Position numbers and translations under genes: made by a program. From Candidatus Roizmanbacteria bacterium CG09_land_8_20_14_0_10_41_9 (GTDB lineage: Bacteria > Patescibacteriota > Microgenomatia > UBA1406 > GWC2-37-13): DNA of 11,004 nucleotides. Positions 5,727 to 10,148 of the stretch are shown here, one piece after another; the first letter of the stretch is position 1; every line of letters starts with the position of its first letter. The notes under the pieces are model-generated. The model did no database searches and was not told the DNA's origin. It saw only the letters and a list, made by a program, of their open reading frames with translations. The stretch covers positions 1-11,004 of the forward strand of contig PEZG01000035.1 of the NCBI GenBank assembly GCA_002774185.1, written 5' to 3'.

Positions 5727-6101
5727 TTATCGAAATAGCTCTTTTAGCTTATTCTGATTTTCAGGGGTTATCAACTCCTTAATCATATCGCTACGCTGAT
5801 TGGGTAATGTTGAGGTTGTTTGTTTAAATAACATCCCAATGGACCATACGGATATCAGTGCGGATAGGATGGTAAGGATTAGTGAAATATAACCTGCTTT
5901 TATATCTTCAGACCCATTCCCGAAAAAAACATACTTAATGAAAAAATAGATGCCCAACGGGGGCAGAAACAGACTCAGTGCATAAGCGCCGGCATACCCC
6001 TCTTTTGATTTGAAGGTGCGCTCCCCTTTATCAATCTCCAGAAGAGCTTGATATGCTTCGGTGTTTTTTTTCTCAACGCTCGGCACATCTAGGTTATCCA
6101 T
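5727..6101 (-). CDS. Small two-helix membrane protein, function unknown
   Basis: No named family is recognised. The 124-residue product has a polar N-terminus (about 35 residues, including a KKNTEAYQALLEIDKGE helix). Two hydrophobic segments follow at about residues 40-60 (YALSLFLPPLGIYFFIKYVFF) and 70-91 (GYISLILTILSALISVWSIGML). A charged C-terminal helix ends in ITPENQNKLKELFR. PPLG in the first helix suggests a kinked or re-entrant segment. Both termini probably face the cytoplasm. The start is supported by a TATAAT box seven bases upstream. The gene diverges from the radical SAM gene at 6152, and the two share a 50-base promoter region with an inverted repeat. There is a 59-base gap without features (5668-5726) between it and the GT-C gene. 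Confidence 0.78.
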   Translation of the reverse strand: MDNLDVPSVEKKNTEAYQALLEIDKGERTFKSKEGYAGAYALSLFLPPLGIYFFIKYVFFGNGSEDIKAGYISLILTILSALISVWSIGMLFKQTTSTLPNQRSDMIKELITPENQNKLKELFR

Positions 6102-6108
6102 TTAATTT

Positions 6109-6114
6109 ATTATA
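6109..6114 (-). promoter_or_regulatory. -10 box for the small membrane protein gene
   Basis: Minus-strand TATAAT is followed by seven bases and then ATG at 6101, so the expected transcript is leaderless or has a one-base leader. No TGn extension is present; the inverted repeat at 6115-6133 directly abuts the box. Confidence 0.55.
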
Positions 6115-6133
6115 GTCCATATGTATTATGGAC
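6115..6133. promoter_or_regulatory. Operator-like inverted repeat between divergent promoters
   Basis: GTCCATA (6115-6121), spacer tgtat, TATGGAC (6127-6133) is a perfect 7-bp inverted repeat. It occupies most of the space between the two divergent -10 boxes at 6109-6114 and 6140-6145, covering the -35 side of both. A dimeric repressor or activator site is a reasonable inference; chance is not excluded. Confidence 0.45.
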
Positions 6134-6135
6134 CC

Positions 6136-6145
6136 TTGATATAAT
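6136..6145 (+). promoter_or_regulatory. Extended -10 promoter, leaderless type, for the radical SAM gene
   Basis: TTGATATAAT (TGn plus perfect TATAAT at 6140-6145) is followed by TTATTC and the GTG start at 6152. The 6-base gap puts the expected +1 on the G of the start codon and supports the GTG choice. Confidence 0.65.
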
Positions 6146-6151
6146 TTATTC

Positions 6152-7018
6152 GTGACATCAAAGATAAATACAACAAAAGCAAAGTCTATTTTTATTAAAT
6201 CCGGACTTCCCGGGTCGGATCGGGTTATCAATCCGTATAACGGTTGCTTATTTGGATGTATGTATTGCTACGCTGCGCAGATAGCTCGGTGGAAACACCC
6301 TAATGAAGAATGGGGAACGTATATTGACGTCAAAGTGAATGCTCCCGAACTTCTGAAAATAGAATTGGAAAAGTTAAATAAGAAACTAAAGACGAAAAAT
6401 TTCGGCTCTGTGTTTTTCAGTTCTGTCACAGATCCGTATGTTAGTATCGAAGCAAAATATAAATTAACGAGAAAATGTTTGGAAGTATTGGCTGATTTCG
6501 GATACGAAGGAACTATAACAATTCAGACCAAATCTCCGTTGGCAACAAGGGATATAGATATCTTGAAAAGATTTAAAAAGGTTTCCGTAGGATTTACCAT
6601 AACCTCACTGGATGACGACGTATCAAGATTTCTTGAGGTAAATGCACCATCCGTATCTTTGAGATTGAAGGCTTTAATGGAATTACATAAAGAAGGAATC
6701 GATACGTATGCATTTGTCGGACCAATTCTCCCCTATTTTCTAAACAAAGAAAGGATAAATCCTCTTCTGGACAAACTGCAGGCGGTGGGGGTTAAAGAAG
6801 TATGGTTTGAACACATCAATCTGAGTCCGAAAATAAAAGCAAGACTCTATCAATATTTGAAAAAGGAGGATCCTACATTGATCTCCGAATTTGAAAAAGC
6901 GGATACAGAAGAATACCGAAGTGAGTTGAATAAAATGATTCATACCGCGATGCGGGAAAGAGGGTTGAAAATGGGACTGGGAAAAGTTATCTATCACAAA
7001 AACCCCCTGAAGAAATAA
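6152..7018 (+). CDS. Radical SAM protein of the SPL-like (SplB/Rv2578c) group
   Basis: The 288-residue cytoplasmic product should bind a 4Fe-4S cluster and S-adenosylmethionine. The cluster motif is C32-x3-C36-x2-C39 in NPYNGCLFGCMYCYA, a form typical of the spore-photolyase-like radical SAM group. Further family signatures are SSVTDPYVSIEAKYKLTRKCLEVL (90-113) and TIQTKSPLATRDIDIL (123-138). In this group TDPY..E...LTR follows the first beta strands of the TIM barrel. True spore photoproduct lyase is unlikely in a non-sporulating lineage, and no photoproduct-binding cysteine can be pointed out, so the substrate is unknown. GTG is taken as the start because no upstream start fits and a TATAAT lies exactly 6 bases before it. 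It stands alone on its transcript, divergent from the small membrane protein gene. Confidence 0.88.
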   Translation: MTSKINTTKAKSIFIKSGLPGSDRVINPYNGCLFGCMYCYAAQIARWKHPNEEWGTYIDVKVNAPELLKIELEKLNKKLKTKNFGSVFFSSVTDPYVSIEAKYKLTRKCLEVLADFGYEGTITIQTKSPLATRDIDILKRFKKVSVGFTITSLDDDVSRFLEVNAPSVSLRLKALMELHKEGIDTYAFVGPILPYFLNKERINPLLDKLQAVGVKEVWFEHINLSPKIKARLYQYLKKEDPTLISEFEKADTEEYRSELNKMIHTAMRERGLKMGLGKVIYHKNPLKK

Positions 7019-7050
7019 GATAAAAATTCCTAGGGATTCGTACAGGACCG

Positions 7051-7073
7051 ATTCTAACCTCGTAGGTTAGAAT
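7051..7073. repeat. Hairpin repeat, copy 1, at the left edge of a two-gene block
   Basis: Perfect 10-bp stem ATTCTAACCT / AGGTTAGAAT with loop CGT. The reverse complement of this unit occurs at 7798-7820. The 3' side lacks a clear U-tract (ATTATGTG), so it is at best a weak terminator for the radical SAM gene. Confidence 0.75.
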
Positions 7074-7083
7074 TATGTGCGTT

Positions 7084-7092
7084 TGATATAAT
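7084..7092 (+). promoter_or_regulatory. Extended -10 promoter, leaderless type, for the gene at 7099
   Basis: TGATATAAT is followed by six bases (TTCGTT) and ATG at 7099. It is part of the TTTGATATAATTT string that also precedes tRNA-Tyr and, nearly identically, the gene at 6152. Confidence 0.65.
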
Positions 7093-7098
7093 TTCGTT

Positions 7099-7368
7099 AT
7101 GGTATCTCTAAATGAATTAGAAGAAGAAATAAAGCAGATTAAACAGAGAAATGAACGGGTAGAGATAGATAAAGCATGGGAAACGAGTTTGACGAGAAAA
7201 ATTCTTCTTATCGCATTTACTTATCTGGCGATTGGTTTATATATGAACGCCGTATCTATTCCCAATCCCTGGTTAAACGCGGTTGTCCCAAGCGTCGGCT
7301 TTCTTCTTTCCACACTAACCCTGTCTTACTTCAAGGAGTATTGGAGAAAGCATATTTATAAAAAGTGA
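7099..7368 (+). CDS. Small two-helix membrane protein with N-terminal coiled coil, function unknown
   Basis: The 89-residue product opens with a charged helix rich in E, K and R (SLNELEEEIKQIKQRNERVEIDKAWE), likely a short coiled coil. Two hydrophobic segments follow at about residues 34-50 (KILLIAFTYLAIGLYMNAV) and 58-77 (WLNAVVPSVGFLLSTLTLSYF), and a basic tail KEYWRKHIYKK ends it. Both ends probably lie in the cytoplasm. The pattern of a charged N-terminal helix and a W-x-TR motif before the first helix looks like a small protein kept under selection, but I cannot name a family. It is the first gene of a pair, with the deoxyribosyltransferase-like gene starting 8 bases after its last base. 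Both lie between two inverted copies of one hairpin. Confidence 0.8.
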   Translation: MVSLNELEEEIKQIKQRNERVEIDKAWETSLTRKILLIAFTYLAIGLYMNAVSIPNPWLNAVVPSVGFLLSTLTLSYFKEYWRKHIYKK

Positions 7369-7375
7369 TTTTAAA

Positions 7376-7789
7376 ATGAAAATAATAATTTGTGGATCCA
7401 TCAGCGCGTCGGACGAAATTTTAGAAGTAAAGAAAACGTTGGAAGACAAGGGTCATCAAGTTGAAATTCCTGAGGGGATTAAAAGGCCTGAAATACGGGC
7501 CAAAACCGAAGCGGCCGTATCTGAAAGAGCAGAGATTAAAACTAAGTATGATTTGATACGGGGATATTACGAAAAAATGAAAATGTATGATGCGGTATTG
7601 ATTGTAAATCCTGAAAAGAAAGGTATTAAAGGATACATCGGCGGCAATACCTTAATCGAAATGGCATTTGCTCACGTTTTGAACAAAAAACTGTATTGTT
7701 TGTATCCCCTGCCCGATATGTCCTACACTTCAGAAATGCTCGCCATGCAACCTGTAATTCTTAATGGAGACTTAAACAAGATTGTATAA
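7376..7789 (+). CDS. Nucleoside 2-deoxyribosyltransferase-like protein
   Basis: The 137-residue cytoplasmic product has a Rossmann-like alpha/beta layout. It opens with KIIICGSISASDEILEVKKTLEDKGHQVEIPE (residues 2-33: strand, glycine turn, helix, strand). MYDAVLIVN (70-78) is a central strand, and YIGGNTLIEMAFAHVLNKKLYCLYP (87-111) corresponds to the D/G-G-T-x-x-E-x-G-x-A pattern that holds the catalytic glutamate in nucleoside 2-deoxyribosyltransferases; here the candidate is E95. Family members swap or hydrolyse the base of deoxynucleosides, serving nucleotide salvage or clean-up. The sequence is divergent, so a related hydrolase or a nucleotide-sensing role is also possible. There is no promoter-like box at the short distance seen elsewhere and no Shine-Dalgarno sequence, so translation probably depends on the upstream small membrane-protein gene. 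Confidence 0.72.
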   Translation: MKIIICGSISASDEILEVKKTLEDKGHQVEIPEGIKRPEIRAKTEAAVSERAEIKTKYDLIRGYYEKMKMYDAVLIVNPEKKGIKGYIGGNTLIEMAFAHVLNKKLYCLYPLPDMSYTSEMLAMQPVILNGDLNKIV

Positions 7790-7797
7790 TCGCTCCC

Positions 7798-7820
7798 TTT
7801 CTAACCTACGAGGTTAGAAT
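7798..7820. repeat. Hairpin repeat, copy 2, inverted, at the right edge of the two-gene block
   Basis: TTCTAACCT / AGGTTAGAA with loop ACG, a 9-bp stem. It matches the reverse complement of 7051-7073 at 22 of 23 positions; the orientation shows in the loop (CGT versus ACG). It is followed by ATATTTATT, a poor U-tract, so a modest terminator role is possible. Confidence 0.75.
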
Positions 7821-7826
7821 ATTTAT

Positions 7827-7832
7827 TAAAAT
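7827..7832 (+). promoter_or_regulatory. Possible -10 box, leaderless type, for the GNAT gene
   Basis: TAAAAT, one mismatch from TATAAT, is followed by six bases (AAATAA) and ATG at 7839. The surroundings are very AT-rich, so chance occurrence is a real possibility; the exact spacing is what supports it. Confidence 0.4.
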
Positions 7833-7838
7833 AAATAA

Positions 7839-8324
7839 ATGGCCACATCGATAAGACCGATTAATAAAAACGATGAAACATTTATAGATGATGTGATTAG
7901 GAAGGAATGGGGATCGGAAATCATCGTTGTCCATGGGAAAACATATAAGCCGAAAGAGCTTCCGGGTTTAATCGCAGAAGAAAATAGCAAAACTGTCGGA
8001 CTTTTGACTTATAAGATTGAAAGGAATGAATGTGAGATTGTTACATTGAACAGCTTAATAAAACATAAAGGCATTGGGACTCTGCTGTTGGATGAGCTCA
8101 AAAAAACCGCAGAAAGAGGAAGATGCAATCGAGTATGGGTTGTGACAACGAATGATAATTTAAACGCACTAAGATTTTATCAAAAGAACGATTACAAAAT
8201 AAAGAAAATTTATCCAGATGCAGTTGAAGAATCGAGGAAAATCAAACCTCAAATACCGCTTATCGGGGAAAACGGTATCCCAATAAAAGATGAAATTGAA
8301 TTGGAGTTAAATCTAACGGATTAA
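7839..8324 (+). CDS. GNAT family N-acetyltransferase
   Basis: The 161-residue cytoplasmic enzyme should transfer an acetyl group from acetyl-CoA to an amine. The opening SIRPINKNDETFIDDVIRKEW is the usual first strand and helix. LIAEENSKTVGLLTYKI (44-60) forms the central strands. VTLNSLIKHKGIGTLLLDELKKTAE (68-92) contains the CoA pyrophosphate loop K75-H-K-G-I-G80, the family's Q/RxxGxG/A with Lys at the first position. VWVVTTNDNLNALRFYQKNDYK (99-120) is motif B with the conserved N-ALRFY. The C-terminal part (PQIPLIGENGIPIKDEIELEL) is like that of small-molecule acetyltransferases in this superfamily. The substrate is not predictable. It converges on the methyltransferase gene: their stop codons share the palindrome TTAA at 8321-8324. 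Confidence 0.9.
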   Translation: MATSIRPINKNDETFIDDVIRKEWGSEIIVVHGKTYKPKELPGLIAEENSKTVGLLTYKIERNECEIVTLNSLIKHKGIGTLLLDELKKTAERGRCNRVWVVTTNDNLNALRFYQKNDYKIKKIYPDAVEESRKIKPQIPLIGENGIPIKDEIELELNLTD

Positions 8325-9070
8325 GACTTTTTTGAGACTGTAACGACCCTATGTCTTTGGAGTTGGATTCCTTTCTTATGTGAATATTTCGAAACGTATT
8401 TTTCTAAAAATTTTCTGTCTTTTTTGGAATCAAAGTCTTCGAAGATTGGAACTCCCTGCAAAAACAAATCAAAATCTTGATACGTCGGATAGAATTCCGA
8501 ATAGAAAAATTCTTTTGCATAGACGATGTCAAAACCGATGGTTTTTAGCTTTTCTACATCTTTCTTCAATCTTGATTCATCTTTTTGACCATAACCCTGC
8601 CTTCTGCCAAATACCTTTTTGATTTCCTGACAGTCTTTTTCTCCGATATCAATCTGCAAATGACAACCTCCGAGTTTCAGAAGACGAAAGGCTTCCTTAT
8701 GATTTGATGGTCCCCGACGGTTATATACAACATCAAAGGACTCATCCTTAAATGTAGTATGTTTCGCATCCTGCTCTTCAAACTCTACGTTTTTTACTCT
8801 TTTTTTCTGTTGAAGATTCTTAGCAGACTTCAACATCTCTTTTGAAACATCTATGGCAACAATTTTTCTAAAATATGAGGCAATAGAAAGAGTAAAGCGT
8901 CCATCTGCGCACCCAACATCTAAAGCAATCTTTTCCGGAGTCGCAACTTCAAACAACTTACTTTCAAATACGACTTCTGGATCTTCGTCTATGCACTCTT
9001 TAATATATCGAGCTCTTGTATGATATTCTCCAAATTTTTTTGCGACTTTGTCATAAAAATTCCCTGTCAT
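8321..9070 (-). CDS. Class I SAM-dependent methyltransferase
   Basis: The 249-residue cytoplasmic protein has a standard Rossmann methyltransferase core: motif I LDVGCADGRF at 50-59, the acidic residue D74 ending the second strand in IVAIDVS, EEQDAKHTTF (98-107), FDVVYNRRG (112-120) at the fourth strand, and a post-core RLLKLGG turn. The N-terminal stretch FYDKVAKKFGEYHTRARY is the lid helix common in ubiE-like and tRNA/small-molecule methyltransferases. NRRGP in place of an NPPY motif argues against a DNA or N6-adenine enzyme. The substrate cannot be read from the sequence. The start at 9070 is supported by a TATCAT box exactly 6 bases upstream, part of a symmetric promoter shared with peptide deformylase. 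Confidence 0.88.
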   Translation of the reverse strand: MTGNFYDKVAKKFGEYHTRARYIKECIDEDPEVVFESKLFEVATPEKIALDVGCADGRFTLSIASYFRKIVAIDVSKEMLKSAKNLQQKKRVKNVEFEEQDAKHTTFKDESFDVVYNRRGPSNHKEAFRLLKLGGCHLQIDIGEKDCQEIKKVFGRRQGYGQKDESRLKKDVEKLKTIGFDIVYAKEFFYSEFYPTYQDFDLFLQGVPIFEDFDSKKDRKFLEKYVSKYSHKKGIQLQRHRVVTVSKKS

Positions 9071-9076
9071 ATCAAT

Positions 9077-9086
9077 ATGATATCAT
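9077..9086. promoter_or_regulatory. Symmetric bidirectional -10 element shared by two divergent genes
   Basis: ATGATATCAT is a perfect 10-base palindrome. Read either way it gives TGATATCAT, an extended -10 element. On the plus strand TATCAT (9081-9086) is followed by TAATGC and ATG at 9093. On the minus strand TATCAT (9082-9077) is followed by ATTGAT and ATG at 9070. Both gaps are exactly 6 bases, so both expected +1 positions fall on the start codons, and the two -10 hexamers overlap by 2 bases. Confidence 0.65.
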
Positions 9087-9092
9087 TAATGC

Positions 9093-9680
9093 ATGGCAAT
9101 CAGAAAAGTCATTCAAATCGGTCATCCTTCGCTCAAGGCAAAAAATAAATCCATCATTGACTTTAAATCTTCAGTAATCAAAAAATTAATAAAAGATTTG
9201 AAAGACACGATGAAAAAGAATGGTCTTATCGGAATTGCAGCTCCGCAAATTGCTGAAAATTATTTGGTTTTCGTCACCCATCCTAGGAATACGAAATCAA
9301 GAAAATTAGGAAAAGCAGATAAATTTAGAATATATATAAATCCCAAAGTCACGTTTTGTTCAAAAGAGAAACATATTGTTTATGAAGGTTGCGGAAGTGT
9401 AGCGAATGGTAATTTATTTGTACCTGTAATCCGGCCAATAGAAATAGAGATCGAGGCGTCTGACAAGATGGGGAAAAGGTTTAAACTCCGATGTGACGGA
9501 ATCTTATCAAGAGTGATACAGCATGAGTATGACCATATGTATGGGATTGAATTTACGGAAAAAATATCTGATTATAGGAAAATACTATCCCATGAGTTTT
9601 ATGTTAAAAACATACGAAACTCAAAAGAACAAACAAAAGTATCGAAGATCACAAAGATAGAATATAAAAAACTCTATTAA
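9093..9680 (+). CDS. def: Peptide deformylase, with altered motif 2
   Basis: Cytoplasmic metalloenzyme that removes the formyl group from the N-terminal methionine of new proteins. Motif 1 reads LIGIAAPQ (45-52) for the usual GxGLAAPQ. Motif 2 reads E98-G-C100-G-S for the usual EGCLS. Motif 3 is Q143-H-E-Y-D-H148, matching QHExDH. The metal ligands C100, H144 and H148 and the catalytic E145 are all present, so activity is plausible. The Leu to Gly change in motif 2 alters a residue next to the cysteine ligand whose backbone helps bind substrate. At 195 residues it is slightly long, with a lysine-rich tail after residue 165 that has no recognisable domain. The gene is divergent from the methyltransferase and is followed 11 bases later by the Nudix gene. 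A true deformylase is more likely than a non-enzymatic relative. Confidence 0.9.
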   Translation: MAIRKVIQIGHPSLKAKNKSIIDFKSSVIKKLIKDLKDTMKKNGLIGIAAPQIAENYLVFVTHPRNTKSRKLGKADKFRIYINPKVTFCSKEKHIVYEGCGSVANGNLFVPVIRPIEIEIEASDKMGKRFKLRCDGILSRVIQHEYDHMYGIEFTEKISDYRKILSHEFYVKNIRNSKEQTKVSKITKIEYKKLY

Positions 9681-9691
9681 TATTCAGTCAT

Positions 9692-10144
9692 ATGAAAATC
9701 GGGGTTGATTATATTGGCATCTCGACTCCTTTTTATTGTAACGATGGAAAGGGTAATTTTTTGCTCCACAAAAGAAGTCGCAACTGTAGGGATGAACATG
9801 GGAGATGGGACCCAGGCTCTGGACAACTGGAATTTGGACTGACTCCGGAGGAAAATGTGTTGAAAGAAGTAAGGGAGGAGTATGGGGTAAAAGGAATCAT
9901 TCAGGAAAGACTACCCGCCCATTCTATTTTTAGAATCCATGATAAGAAAAAAACCCACTGGTTGGTGGTTCCCTTTCTTATTTTGGTTGATCCGAAAAAA
10001 GTGAAGATCAATGATCCTGAAAAAATATCGGAAATCGGGTGGTTCAGGTTAGACAGACTCCCCAAGCCTCTCCACACCGGCTTCCAATTTACTCTGACAC
10101 ATTACCGTAGGTTTTTTAAAAAATATAAATATAGTTTAAAATAA
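9692..10144 (+). CDS. Nudix hydrolase with a degenerate Nudix box
   Basis: The 150-residue cytoplasmic product should hydrolyse a nucleoside diphosphate linked to another group. The Nudix box lies at 44-66: G44-QLEFG-L50-TPEENVL-K58-E-V-R-E62-E63-Y-G-V66. Compared with Gx5Ex7REUxEExGU, the first glutamate is Leu (L50) and the arginine is Lys (K58), while the metal-binding glutamates E59, E62 and E63 are kept. Upstream, KGNFLLHKRSRNCRDEHGRWDPGSG is the normal approach strand and substrate loop. Downstream, EKISEIGWFRLDRLPKPLH is the usual 'E...W...d.lp' segment. The substrate is unknown; a nucleotide clean-up role fits its neighbours. It starts 11 bases after the deformylase stop, without a Shine-Dalgarno sequence or close -10 box, so it is probably read from the deformylase transcript. 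Confidence 0.87.
   Translation: MKIGVDYIGISTPFYCNDGKGNFLLHKRSRNCRDEHGRWDPGSGQLEFGLTPEENVLKEVREEYGVKGIIQERLPAHSIFRIHDKKKTHWLVVPFLILVDPKKVKINDPEKISEIGWFRLDRLPKPLHTGFQFTLTHYRRFFKKYKYSLK
10137..10142 (+). promoter_or_regulatory. Possible -10 box, leaderless type, for the 5'-nucleotidase-like gene
   Basis: TAAAAT inside the last codons of the Nudix gene is followed by six bases (AAAGCA) and ATG at 10149. It has the same spacing as the other leaderless-type sites, but the tract is AT-rich and a read-through operon is equally possible. Confidence 0.35.
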
Positions 10145-10148
10145 AGCA

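Noticed and set aside
6152..7018. Calling the radical SAM protein a true spore photoproduct lyase
   Set aside because: The cluster motif fits the wider SPL-like group, but the gene context has nothing to do with sporulation and the substrate residues cannot be identified.
8380..8622. An 80-codon plus-strand open frame
   Set aside because: It is antisense to the methyltransferase gene, which has clear family motifs; it has no start signal of its own.
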